Part shown: piece by piece, positions 35,364 through 45,100 of the stretch
How positions within the stretch are numbered: position 1 is the first letter of the stretch
How the letters are laid out: each line of letters begins with the position of its first letter
NCBI GenBank assembly: GCA_965275905.1
Contig: CBDHYJ010000076.1
Coordinates: 81,697-145,696 of the forward strand
Length of the DNA stretch: 64,000 bases
Direction: 5' to 3'
Source: CBDAQD01 sp965275905
GTDB lineage: Bacteria; Pseudomonadota; Alphaproteobacteria; Rhizobiales; JAJFHC01
The notes under the pieces: generated by a model
Seen by the model: the letters and a program-made list of their open reading frames with translations, nothing else
The model's database searches: none
Told to the model about the DNA's origin: nothing
Translations under genes and position numbers: made by a program

Positions 35364-36578
35364 CTAGGTCGGAACACAATGCTGGAAGGCAATGCGTGTA
35401 ATTCTGGGATCGCCGGTGATCTTGAAATTCACCATTCCGACGTATGACCAATAGACACGGGGCACCCCTCCGTCGCGGCCGTCAACGGCTGTGATTTCCT
35501 TAGCCTCAATCAGATTCTTTGATCTCAATGTCGGAAAGGCCCACGAAACCGCCATCAGAAGTGATTGATCATTCTGTTTGATTGCCTGGACCGCAGCGAC
35601 TAGCGGACGAACCGTCGATATGCCTCGCCGAGACTTGATCTTGAAATCGATGCGAGGGGCGATCTCCCTCAAGACGCCCGTTAGATCCGATTTCGAATTG
35701 AACAGAACCGAAAGATGCGGGATTGCCTTTTTGCCGCGGCAGTACAAGCGAAAGCGGGTTGGATTTCCTGGTGTCGCCGAGTAACCAGCAACATGCTTGA
35801 CCTCAACAGTCGCGCCTCCCCTGCCAAAGGGCGTTAGCGCAATAGGCGTATAACGGTCTTCGGTGTTGTCAATTCCCAGATCAAAAATCTCAGCCTCGGA
35901 GAGCCAATGCATTTCTTTCCAAGGCGGCACCCTGCTCGCCAAGGAAATTAATCGGGCATCGATCCCCATCCGAACCACGTACTCGAGAAGTAAGCCTGTG
36001 ATCAATTGGTCGACCGAGCGATCAATGCCTGAAGCAGATTTCTTGATGGGATCTTCAATGGCTTTTGCGTCGTAAAACTGGTGAACGCCGAGTTTGGTGT
36101 TCCCGCCTGCAAATCGTTTTTCCCCACCTAAGAACGCATAAACGCAGGCGGATGCGCAGATTCCGTCCGGCTCATCTGAGACGTATATGGCCCCGAATTC
36201 TTGGACCTTGCCAACCGATTTGCCAACTGATGTTTGAAGTCCCCATCTACGGATAATCTCACCGATTTCGACGGCGGCAATAAGATTGCCCCCAGCCGAA
36301 TTGAATTTGACCACAAGAGGCGGGGTCTTTTCGGGGGACTTGTGCTCCTTCAGGAGAAAGCTCAGAAACTGATTTGGGCTGTCCTTTGTGATCTTGCCTT
36401 CGGCGATGATCCATTCACAGCCATTGCAGTTTCCCCCATTGTAGCCATCCCAAAAGACCATCGGTTCGTCAATTGGATGATCAAAACCTGTTGTCTTTGT
36501 TTTCGATATCGCTGGCGACAATAGATCAAGCACAAACAAAAATAGCGTCAACAGAAATACTGTTCGTAAGCTCAGCAT
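35364..36578 (-). CDS. exported ClpP-like serine protease-fold protein
   Basis: A 404-residue protein with a Sec signal peptide (FLLTLFLFVLDLLSPAIS). Residues ~85-240 match the periplasmic ClpP/crotonase-like group: VVKFNSAGGNLIAAVEIG, a nucleophile Ser in GICASACVYAFLGG, and a catalytic His in TKLGVHQFYDA. The C-terminal ~150 residues are a beta-rich domain without a name. Cysteines near the N terminus (GGNCNGCEW) may form a disulfide. Proteins of this group are predicted periplasmic proteases; the substrate is unknown. The gene stands alone in the island. Confidence 0.75.
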   Translation of the reverse strand: MLSLRTVFLLTLFLFVLDLLSPAISKTKTTGFDHPIDEPMVFWDGYNGGNCNGCEWIIAEGKITKDSPNQFLSFLLKEHKSPEKTPPLVVKFNSAGGNLIAAVEIGEIIRRWGLQTSVGKSVGKVQEFGAIYVSDEPDGICASACVYAFLGGEKRFAGGNTKLGVHQFYDAKAIEDPIKKSASGIDRSVDQLITGLLLEYVVRMGIDARLISLASRVPPWKEMHWLSEAEIFDLGIDNTEDRYTPIALTPFGRGGATVEVKHVAGYSATPGNPTRFRLYCRGKKAIPHLSVLFNSKSDLTGVLREIAPRIDFKIKSRRGISTVRPLVAAVQAIKQNDQSLLMAVSWAFPTLRSKNLIEAKEITAVDGRDGGVPRVYWSYVGMVNFKITGDPRITRIAFQHCVPT

Positions 36579-36659
36579 TGCTACGCCCCTTTCAACAGCT
36601 AGTCGAATACGCCATTATGACATTTGAGGGGCTGGAGAGAATGACCGTCGGTGAGATTT

Positions 36660-37019
36660 ATGGATGGGCCGAAGGCGGTTTTGCTCACTGCAGTGATGAG
36701 CCTGGGAGGCTGGTTGACACCTGATCAGGCGGTGTTGGCTGCCGATCCGTGCGATATCCCGTTACCAACACTCAAAGCCCAAATGATTAGAGAAAGTGCT
36801 GGGCGTTATGCGGGACCCTACCCATGCCCGTTTTTCCGTGATCGGCGCGGCTATGGGTGTGGGAAGCGAAGCGCTTGGTCACGACCAGGTGGATATTCAC
36901 CTCTGTGTTATCCCTCCGACATCTCGGCCGACATGGTTCGGGAGTATTGCCAAGTGTTCCGGATAAGCAGCCCCAAGCTTGAATACGATGAGGCGGTAAC
37001 TTGTGCTGGTCGAGTTTAA
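36660..37019 (+). CDS. small exported Cys-rich hypothetical protein
   Basis: A 119-residue protein with a signal peptide (KAVLLTAVMSLGGWLTPDQAVLA) and six cysteines in the mature part, two in PCDIPL and PYPCPFF, others in YGCGK, PLCYP, EYCQV and TCAGR. The even number suggests disulfides. GTG 36651 is an alternative start with three extra residues. No family recognised. It is divergent from the ClpP-like gene, whose start lies about 80 bases away. Confidence 0.6.
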   Translation: MDGPKAVLLTAVMSLGGWLTPDQAVLAADPCDIPLPTLKAQMIRESAGRYAGPYPCPFFRDRRGYGCGKRSAWSRPGGYSPLCYPSDISADMVREYCQVFRISSPKLEYDEAVTCAGRV

Positions 37020-37228
37020 TCGACAATACTCGAATTTCAAACATAATCGCTGCACTTAAATAAGTCGCAACTCCGCTAAAATCTGCCCCATGTCGATAAC
37101 ATAGAATCTTGGTTCGCTCGCGAAGTATCTGTCGTTCTTTTTGCACTATATTGATCTTTTCAAAATTTACTTGTATTAAATGTCTAGATAAATAGAAATC
37201 ACATAGCTAGACAAAGAAGGAAACTATT

Positions 37229-37780
37229 ATGAGAACGATATTCGCAATCTTTAAAGCAAATAGTACATATCTGTATTTTACAATTTTCACAATTATTGTT
37301 GCGCTGCCAACGCTTACAATTAGAGCGCATGGGAATGACGCAGTTGTTGAGACGCGGGAGATTAACGCGAATCAAGCCGATGCTGCACCTCTTGGGGAAA
37401 AAAAGCTGGATGAACACGGGATATTGGGCGCCCCTGAGAGATTTTCCGGCGAATTGAGAAAAACGCTATTTGTCCGTAGAGGTGGAAAACCAGTACGCGG
37501 TGAACCAGGCTGTAATCATCCCCATGTAAACTGCGAAGAGGTTTGCTTTAATGTACCAAGTATTCCAACCCGTTATCGTGTTGTGCTGGATGGAAAATGG
37601 AGTGCTGTTCACGAAGACCCGCCGTCTAGCTATTTCAACGCAACTCCCGGCGGTGCATGGGCGCGTTTTCAGGAAACACTCTGGCAACCCAGAGGCAACG
37701 GTAGATATAAGGTTTGTTTTCAAGCTAAGAACTGGAAACATGATTGGGACAGGAGTTTTAATATTGAGGTGAGATTCTGA
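37229..37780 (+). CDS. exported hypothetical protein
   Basis: A 183-residue protein with a long N-terminal hydrophobic segment (YLYFTIFTIIVALPTLTI) acting as signal or anchor. The C-terminal half contains CNHPHVNCEEVCFNVP and ends in a beta-sandwich-like RSFNIEVRF. AGAAGGAAACTATT precedes the ATG. Codon use is among the most AT-rich in the window, consistent with foreign origin. Function unknown. Confidence 0.65.
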   Translation: MRTIFAIFKANSTYLYFTIFTIIVALPTLTIRAHGNDAVVETREINANQADAAPLGEKKLDEHGILGAPERFSGELRKTLFVRRGGKPVRGEPGCNHPHVNCEEVCFNVPSIPTRYRVVLDGKWSAVHEDPPSSYFNATPGGAWARFQETLWQPRGNGRYKVCFQAKNWKHDWDRSFNIEVRF

Positions 37781-37897
37781 GTGTCAAAACCAATATTTTT
37801 TGCGGGGTAAAGGACGCATTAGACCATATAAAGACCCGCTCCATCTCATCAAATGAAGTATCGCTACTGCGTCGGTCGGAGTTGTGAGTCTGGAGGC

Positions 37898-38455
37898 ATG
37901 ATTGGACAGCAACCGATTTTTCAAATAGGCGCGATAACCATGTGCTCGATCGGCTTTGCCATCGCGATCTTAGTCACCATTATGCCTACCCAATCGTCAG
38001 CGTCTGATGCTATGTGCGCTGAGATTTTCGGCCTCTGGTCCGTTGAAGAAGATGGCAAGGCGGACGCTCGGATTAGGATTAGCGACTGTGGCGGCAAGAT
38101 CTGTGGCAAGATTGTCTGGATGCTGAAGCCACGTCTTGACGTGAGAAACAAAGATCCAAACCTTCGAACAAGATGCCTAATAGACGTTATGGTAATTTGG
38201 GACTTTGAGCCGATTTTGAATGATGATGGCAAATGTACCAGCGACTGGGGAAGTGGCAAAATATACAATCCAGACGACGAAGATTGTAAAAATCCGAACT
38301 CTGCCCGATGCGACCCGGTGTTTGGCGAATGGCTGACGGCCAAAATTCGTTTGATTAATGGGAATCGCCATCTATTGCTGCCAGGCAAACACAGATGGAA
38401 AAGAATTAATGCAGAGACGCCCTTTGAAGAGGCGCATACACGATGCACTGGATAA
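37898..38455 (+). CDS. DUF2147 family exported protein
   Basis: A ~185-residue periplasmic protein of the DUF2147 family. After a signal segment (SIGFAIAILVTIMPTQSSA) it shows the family pattern: IFGLWSVEEDGKADARIRIS, CGGKICGKIVW, GSGKIYNPDDEDC, and a late RWKRINAE. The usual family member binds or protects at the envelope, but no activity is established. The start is uncertain among 37853, 37898 and 37940; the last gives the most typical signal peptide. It overlaps the next gene by 13 bases. Confidence 0.75.
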   Translation: MIGQQPIFQIGAITMCSIGFAIAILVTIMPTQSSASDAMCAEIFGLWSVEEDGKADARIRISDCGGKICGKIVWMLKPRLDVRNKDPNLRTRCLIDVMVIWDFEPILNDDGKCTSDWGSGKIYNPDDEDCKNPNSARCDPVFGEWLTAKIRLINGNRHLLLPGKHRWKRINAETPFEEAHTRCTG

Positions 38456-38859
38456 TCAATAAGAACAGTTCGAACCGAGGCGAACTCGACGCGACGGCAG
38501 AATACTTTCGCGACCGTGTTACCCTTTGGCTTTGGCGCGGCCCAACCGCCTTCATTGGACTAACTATAGCCATCGCCTCCATCCTTTTGACGAAGGGGGG
38601 GGCGGCCCCCGGTGAAGAACCAGTTCCGCTCTTTGACATAACGGCACCACCTTTTACAAATCAGTGGGAGTTGGCATGGGTCCTGATTCTCGTCGTGAGT
38701 ACTGGTTTGGTCGCATGGTATTGGTTGGTGTTATCAAACTACGCGCGGTGTCCAAATCACATTACTGTACCGCATCTCGGCCTAGTGCTGACAGCGCTTG
38801 GGTCGACAACTATTCTGTTTATGATGCTTGTCTATGAGGTTGTGGATCCTGGCCGCTGA
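38443..38859 (+). CDS. two-helix inner-membrane hypothetical protein
   Basis: A 138-residue protein with three likely membrane segments (WRGPTAFIGLTIAIASILL, WVLILVVSTGLVAWYWLVL and VLTALGSTTILFMMLVY). No family recognised. Its start lies within the last codons of the DUF2147 gene, so translation is probably coupled and the two products may work together at the envelope. Confidence 0.6.
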   Translation: MHWIINKNSSNRGELDATAEYFRDRVTLWLWRGPTAFIGLTIAIASILLTKGGAAPGEEPVPLFDITAPPFTNQWELAWVLILVVSTGLVAWYWLVLSNYARCPNHITVPHLGLVLTALGSTTILFMMLVYEVVDPGR

Positions 38860-39184
38860 ATGTGATTTCTCTCTCTTTCCTCTGTAATACTGCCTCCGAA
38901 GCCTGATCGTTGAACGAGGGTTGCCGGGTGAACTTGAGGCTTCGCTGTAAAGCAACGAATCATCAGTGGCAGGGATGCTCCAGCGTAGGCCGTTTATGGG
39001 GCATGTTGTAGCCGTTCGGCGTTGTCTAGATTGACCCTCGAGAAGTTTAAAGCAAGAAGGAGCAATAAGCGGACGCTGCGGTAATTGATCAAGCAAATAC
39101 TCTTTACACAGACAACCACTGGATTATCGTCAAAGTGGGACTCTAGTTTCCAGTCCTCCCCGGAAATCCACCGAGGAGGACAGC
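38860..39184. other. gene-free stretch before the recombinase module
   Basis: About 325 bases with no supported frame. The last ten bases carry AGGAGGAC, the ribosome binding site of the following gene. No repeat or strong hairpin noticed. Confidence 0.45.
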
Positions 39185-40288
39185 ATGAACTCAGAAACCA
39201 TTCTCACTCACTATCGCCGCCAGCTAGCGAGTGGTGTTCTACCCCAAAGAACTAACCCGCTGACATTTAAGCCCGTCAATGCGACGCCGTGGTTGGCGAT
39301 GTCGACCTTGCAGAAAGCCATCCGCAGAGGGCGGAGCGATCTGGCACTTGGGGCGGCCGCAACTTTGCACAAAACAGCAGCGAATCGACTTTGGCGACGC
39401 CTCTCTGTGACCGCCTACGAGGACGTCGGTGTTGCTGATTTCGACACCGTTGCGTTGGTGACTTCCGCGCTCAAGGGAAAACGGTTTCGGGAAAGGATCG
39501 GGGGCGAATGGTCAGTCGCTTCCTGGTTGGTCACGCGTATGTGCCAGTCGGCGAAGTGTCGAGCCGCTGATGACCTGGCATATGTTTGCGAGCGTCACCC
39601 CGGGTTGGCGCAAGAACGTCTAATGCTCACGTTCGAAGCTACGCCAGCGCTGATTGAGCATATCGTTTCATCATGTAATTTGGAGAAACGCGCGCTTGCT
39701 CTCTGGAACGCAGTCGGCGTCAACAGCTTCAACGCCTCGCGCTTGCGGGAACGAAAAGGCGAACCTCAGGCTACCTTGGATGCGCTTTGCGATTATGGGC
39801 TCCCAGATACGCTCATCGAGGTCTGTCGGGAAGGATATAGAAAGTCCGGCGAGATCATGTCGCCGCTGCTGATCCTTCTCCATTGTGAGTTTGACGCAGA
39901 CATTGCCACGGTCAAACCGGACAAACTGCCCCCGGAAGAACTGATCGGCGAAACTCCGAGTTGGGCCTTCGACATGCACACACGGGAGGGAAGGTCTGCA
40001 CTGACGCGGCTTCAGCACTCGCAGTGTGAGATCGCAAGGTGGCTTCGCGAAACAGTTCCACCGAAAAAGCGAACCGGACTATTCGGTCACATGGTCTTCA
40101 GGGTCGAGGGTGGGTGTGTTGATCGTCGGTTGCGATGGGCAATCGGAGATGAGTTGCGCCGCAAAGCGACTTTCGAGATCTACGGATTGAAATCTGATGT
40201 CATGGTCGAAGGCCTCGATCTATTGCGCAAGGACATTCCCCATCTGAACGAGGAGCGCCGCCATGTGTCCCATTCTAACTCGCGATAA
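39185..40288 (+). CDS. hypothetical partner of the tyrosine recombinase, RarA/MgsA C-terminal-like
   Basis: A 367-residue protein. AMSTLQKAIRRGRSDLALGAA and LWRRLSVTAYEDVGVADFDT strongly recall the C-terminal helical part of MgsA/RarA-type AAA proteins (clamp-loader-like), but the AAA ATPase module with Walker motifs is missing. The remainder is helical with WAFDMHTREGRSALTRL. AGGAGGACAGC precedes the ATG. The last 26 bases overlap the recombinase gene start, so translation is coupled. A stand-alone MgsA tail paired with a recombinase suggests a role in strand exchange, replication restart or control of the recombinase; this is inference. Confidence 0.65.
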   Translation: MNSETILTHYRRQLASGVLPQRTNPLTFKPVNATPWLAMSTLQKAIRRGRSDLALGAAATLHKTAANRLWRRLSVTAYEDVGVADFDTVALVTSALKGKRFRERIGGEWSVASWLVTRMCQSAKCRAADDLAYVCERHPGLAQERLMLTFEATPALIEHIVSSCNLEKRALALWNAVGVNSFNASRLRERKGEPQATLDALCDYGLPDTLIEVCREGYRKSGEIMSPLLILLHCEFDADIATVKPDKLPPEELIGETPSWAFDMHTREGRSALTRLQHSQCEIARWLRETVPPKKRTGLFGHMVFRVEGGCVDRRLRWAIGDELRRKATFEIYGLKSDVMVEGLDLLRKDIPHLNEERRHVSHSNSR

Positions 40289-41339
40289 TCCCCCATTATC
40301 ACGACCTTCAATTGCGGGGCAAAACGCGCCAAAAACTCAGTATACAGATGATCATGCAATCAATTGCACGAACATATCTGCAATTGATTGCAAATCTGAT
40401 CGGACGACCCAAGATGCACAAGCTGATGTAGCCGATTGTGCCGACCAACTCCCTGGACCCGTAAGAAACTACGTCCGGGAAAGCCTCTCGGAGAATTCAA
40501 GACGGGCCTACGCGTCCGACCTTCGGCATTTCGAGCACTGGGGCGGAACAATACCGTGTACGGACAAATCACTCGCCGAGTACCTGGCCCAACATGCCGG
40601 TATGCTGAGTGTCGCCACCTTGCGTCGGCGTGTCGCCTCGATCTCGAAGGCGCATGATGCACAGGCACTGCCCAACCCCACCAGCGCCGAATTGGTCAAG
40701 GCGACTTTGCGCGGCATAAAGCGGACGCATGGAACGTCGCAGCGCCAAGCCAAACCTCTAGTCAAAGAGGACCTGTTTGCGGTGCTTACAGTTATGGGAG
40801 ATTCCTTAAAGGATATCCGCGACAGGGCCCTATTGCTGATTGGTTTTGCAAGCGCGTTTCGACGATCAGAGTTGGTTGCAATTAATTGCAAGGACATCGA
40901 ATGGGTCAGGCAGGGTATCGTAGTCAATGTTCGTAGGTCGAAGACCGACCAGGAGGGCGCGGGGCGTAAGGTTGGCATTCCATATGGTCGGACTCAATGG
41001 TGTCCCGTGACTGCGTTGTCCGAATGGCTTGAGTTCTCCGGGATAGAAGACGGAGCGGTTTTCCGGCGGGTTGATCGTCACGGAAATCTGATCGATCAAC
41101 GACTATCGGGAGAGGCGGTTTCGCTCATGATCAAGGGCCGTGTTGCTGATGCCGAATTGGACGCAGAAGGATACTCCGGTCATAGTCTGCGGGCTGGCTT
41201 TGCAACTAGTGCCGCCGCAACAGGTATCTCTTCATGGAAAATCCGGCAACAAACCGGGCACACGTCTGAAGCAATGCTCAAGCGGTACGTTCGTGATGGA
41301 GAGCTGTTCGTCGACAACGCGGCGGCTTCTCTATTGTAA
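40263..41339 (+). CDS. second tyrosine recombinase of the island
   Basis: A 358-residue recombinase without a DUF4102 arm domain. After a low-complexity N terminus (~65 residues) comes a SAM-like core-binding domain (AYASDLRHFEHW, ATLRRRVASISKAH) and the catalytic domain: R200/R201 (SAFRRSEL), H307 and R310 (HSLRAGF), H333 (QTGHTS), Y342 (KRYVRDG). It resembles phage/transposon-type recombinases rather than XerC/D. The ATG has GAGGAGCG seven bases upstream inside the overlapping partner gene. Codons for residues 32-44 encode a 14-bp perfect inverted repeat. Confidence 0.9.
   Translation: MCPILTRDNPPLSRPSIAGQNAPKTQYTDDHAINCTNISAIDCKSDRTTQDAQADVADCADQLPGPVRNYVRESLSENSRRAYASDLRHFEHWGGTIPCTDKSLAEYLAQHAGMLSVATLRRRVASISKAHDAQALPNPTSAELVKATLRGIKRTHGTSQRQAKPLVKEDLFAVLTVMGDSLKDIRDRALLLIGFASAFRRSELVAINCKDIEWVRQGIVVNVRRSKTDQEGAGRKVGIPYGRTQWCPVTALSEWLEFSGIEDGAVFRRVDRHGNLIDQRLSGEAVSLMIKGRVADAELDAEGYSGHSLRAGFATSAAATGISSWKIRQQTGHTSEAMLKRYVRDGELFVDNAAASLL
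40355..40392. repeat. paired 14-bp inverted repeats TGCAATCAATTGCA / TGCAATTGATTGCA
   Basis: The arms at 40355-40368 and 40379-40392 are exact reverse complements separated by ten bases. Each arm is itself near-palindromic (TGCAAT-NN-ATTGCA). A third member, TGCAATTAATTGCA, is at 40877-40890 in the same gene within a 16-bp perfect palindrome (40876-40891). Their clustering suggests binding sites for the recombinase or a regulator. Confidence 0.6.
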
Positions 41340-41371
41340 CGAGCCGTTCGATAAGTGGGCACGTTGACATA

Positions 41372-42118
41372 TCAAGGATTGAGCGCTGTTGAGGTGCAGG
41401 TGATGCACTCATCGCATTTACAGCCAGGATCGTGAAACATAACGATGATTATCAAGCGGTCCCACAACAGGAGTGCCCAGTAATGCATATTGTGTACTTC
41501 TGGAAATTTTCGGGCTTTGTAACAGAAAACGCCCGGATAATTGCCTTTTTCCTCAACCGTCTGGAGCGCAAGAAAAAAATGATCAGGAGGTTTTTGGCCG
41601 GGTGGGATTATTTCGATTCCCGACGTTAATTGTTGCGGTAGAACATCTCCATACTCAATCAAATATAGCCCCCGAACCATCTTAAGAATAACTCGCCTAA
41701 TTCGATCTCCTTGTAGCCGTTTCACCACCTTGCCATGCGGGAGCGACAGCCCTGACGGTCGAGTTTCGAATTCATTTAGAACCATGGTGACGAGAGGTAC
41801 TTGTTGGCCTCGGTGAAACTTCGCGACGGTCTCCGCGAGCCTTTTATCGCCTGCATACGACCCGCGGGCAAAGGGGAGAAGTGAATTAACGAAATAGTCT
41901 TCGTCATGCTGGTACGCCGAGTTGCAGCTTTCGTGCACCGGAAGTGTAAAGAGATTGGGATGATGCTTTTGACGGATCGCCTTCGCGAAGAATTGCTTGG
42001 GCGGCAAATGATCGCGATTTATTGGTGGAAATAGGGCTTCGCCACAAATGTAACAAAGCTCATCTTGAGTTGAATTTGGTTGGTCATTTTCAAGACACAT
42101 CGGTGTTGCCATGCACAA
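41372..42118 (-). CDS. HNH-endonuclease-like protein, partner of the STAND nuclease
   Basis: A 248-residue protein with an HNH/zinc-finger arrangement near the N terminus: C22-x2-C25 (CYIC), D36-H37 (NRDHLPP), H62 with C65-N66 (VHESCNSAY) and H71. The C terminus has a second Cys cluster (CKCDECITC) that may bind another zinc. Such folds cut DNA or RNA with one metal ion. The start lies two bases after the stop of the 1265-residue gene, so the two are one operon with likely coupled translation. Nuclease activity is inferred; the middle ~130 residues are unnamed. Confidence 0.75.
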   Translation of the reverse strand: MCMATPMCLENDQPNSTQDELCYICGEALFPPINRDHLPPKQFFAKAIRQKHHPNLFTLPVHESCNSAYQHDEDYFVNSLLPFARGSYAGDKRLAETVAKFHRGQQVPLVTMVLNEFETRPSGLSLPHGKVVKRLQGDRIRRVILKMVRGLYLIEYGDVLPQQLTSGIEIIPPGQKPPDHFFLALQTVEEKGNYPGVFCYKARKFPEVHNMHYWALLLWDRLIIIVMFHDPGCKCDECITCTSTALNP

Positions 42119-42120
42119 TA

Positions 42121-45100
42121 TTATTCAAATCGTTCGTCTATCCTGCGGTCTTCCTCAATCAAACGCTCAACGCGTTGGTCAAGAGAGATCAATTTCCCTG
42201 CTGCCCAGTTGCGGACTCGGTCATTGGGGTGCTCTCTCAGATCCTCGATAAGGATGCGCCGACGCATTATGCGATTCCACCAAGGGCCTGTTCCTGAGCC
42301 AATATCAAACCTATGATAGAATTCCTCGAGAACAATTTCGCTTACGGTTTCGATCTCGATTAGCCCTTTGGCAATTGGCGTCCAACGAAAAAGACCCTCG
42401 TCATCAGTTTCCCAATACTGAACACATCGGGCGATCCAAAGTGCACGCTGCGAAGGGTCCTCAAGCACCCAATCCAATATCAGCAAATCTTGATTGTTAA
42501 TCGATGCGCGCTGTCCAGCGGGATCATCATCATCCGTTCGACCGAAGAATCTCGAGCCTGCTCTTTTTGCTGTCATTTCGTCCGAAAAGGCAATTTCGAG
42601 CACCAAGTTCGGACACAGATCGCCAAGGACGTTCAACAAATCTTGCATTCCCAACAGCGCACTTCGGTTCGAATTGGCCAAGGAGACCAAGTTCTTGACC
42701 ACTTCTTTTGTATAAGCTTGAGATTCGCCGCCGCACAAGCAGGCCTTAGCGATCTCTCCTAATTCATAATCATCGATGCGCGCTTCACATTCGGTTAGAT
42801 CGAGTGTAGCGAGTAGCTCCGCACCAAACCGAATGACATCACTGTCTACCGCCTTTTTCTTAGAGTGACCAAAGAGGTACATTTGAAGAATGTTGGCTGC
42901 TACAATCCCGCCATCGATTCCAGTCGCCGTAAGTTTTCGGAGGAAGTCGGCGAGCGCAGTTGGGGAGGTGACTTTCGTTACACCACCTGCGGCTATTTCA
43001 CGATAGGATTCAATTGGAGCTTTTCCGACATCTATGGATGCGCTCAGTCGGTCAATGCCTTTTTTCTTGAGAGGTAAACGCAACGTCAGCGGTACAATAT
43101 ACTGCCCCAAGATCTCATCTGTTAGTGCGCCGTCCAGCCAAGTTTCCACCAGTTTGCGGTCTCTCGTGGCAGCACCTTCTACGAAGCCGCAAAGGATGGC
43201 CGCATTCCTTTTCGTGGCGGGCGTTTCCGAAAATACTTCTAACAGTTCCAACCAGGCTTCCGTCATGTCGGAAACTTTTTTTGCCAGCCCACAGCCAAAT
43301 CCAGCGCAGGAACCAGCCTCACCAAATGCACATGCTTCAGTGAGGAGGTCTGGCCAAAGATGCTTTTGAGTCGCCACATCCTGACCCACTTCTTCGGCCA
43401 TGCGGCTAGCGAGGTCATGTGATTGTGCTGTCTCGCCAGGAGGATAAAAGCCCCACGGCGAACTTGTCACAATAGCGACGAACCTCTCTTCGATGGTTTT
43501 GGGGTGGAGCGTTCTTTCAAGTTTCTTCGCGCGCTTCAAAACCTCCGAGTTCCAACGCTTCGCATCATAATGCATCGCCTCGCATAGTTTCTTCCATGCA
43601 GCAGCCCTGACCCTGACATCAGACAATTGGGCAATTGAGGTCTCAACTTCATCGATCAACCCAATGCGAATGAGTTCCCTGATTTGCTGCGTAAATATCC
43701 TTCCAGCATTGGTCGCCACTGTCGTATTGTCGTCGCCCGTAAGCGCAATCAAACGATGGACTACACCACGAAACCAATCGTTCTGATCAGAAGTCGATGC
43801 TGGACGCCACTCATTCCCCCTGACTCTCGATCCAAAATCATGTTCATAGTCTGGGGAAATTGATTGAGTTGTCAGCGCATATTTAAGCGCCTGGACACCA
43901 ATTTCCCTCCGCCGTTTGTTGTCGTTTGCGAGCAGGGTGTCCAAGAACCCGAGCCGTTGTTCGGGCGAAGCTTGGGTCCCCGAGCCAACAATCCAAAACA
44001 GTTTTAAGAAACTCGACCTGACGTTACCGAACAATTGGTCTTCTAGTTCGGCGTCTTCCAAAGTGAGTAAAACTGTACATGAGCGCTCAAAAAATTTCGG
44101 ATAGTATGCGAGGCATCTTGTAGTTTTTGCGAGGTTGGCCAAGCAATCTATATCCAAATTTTCAAGTTCGTCCGCTGAGTTGTCCAATGTCACCCGTTCA
44201 ATTGCCGATAGCGCAAACTCGGGGTTAGCGGGTGCAAGGTAGTGAAGAATTTCAGTCTGATATAAGTCTAGATTTGATGGCACATCAAATAGCTCTTCAG
44301 ATGCCAACAAACGACGAGCAATACATTGTGCACGCTCAGATTCATGAAGTTGCCCAATTCGCCTTGCAAACGAACGAAATAATCGAGATTGACCTCCATT
44401 GGTGAAGTGCGACACAACCGTGTCAAGTGGCAGGCGGTCCAGTGCTTGAGTAGCCAAGCGGATTGCTAACGCGTGGGGAAGAATAGCGCGCTGCGTTCCC
44501 CTCTTTTGTGCGGTTCCACGTTCAACGAATTCAGCGATACTTCGATAAAACTGATTGTGTGTGACTTCCGCCAGTTCAGCCAATATGGGGTGTTCAGGCT
44601 TCTGATCACCATCACTTTCTACGTGGAATGCGTACACAAGGGAGGCAACTTCTGCACATCGTCGGAGAACATCATCGGTCGGACGGCGGCCGTCTAAGAA
44701 CAGTCTGTCTATGAGAACTCTATCGGAAAGGTCCGCGAGACCAGAACCTGTATCCGCGTTCCTCGCAATCGCCAAAGCAACTCGTGCATTGCCATCTGCA
44801 AACTCTGCGATCCTGTGACGATCCGAGAATGATAAATCAGGAAACCGGGATTCCAGCAGTTGCCCTATGAGGTCCCGACCGTTTGAATAGAGTCGGAAGA
44901 TTCTTGTCCCCTCGTGCTGATCATAACCGACATCAAAATCTATCGTGAGTAGACTCACGTTGCTGTCCGGCCGCTGCACGATTTCTGCGAGATGTCTATG
45001 CGTATTACCAGGGCAGTTATCAACTATCAATAAGCAGTGTGGTTTTGCAGAAACGAGGCGATCAGCGATTTGAGTTGGTCCAATAGTCGGTGAATTGGAA

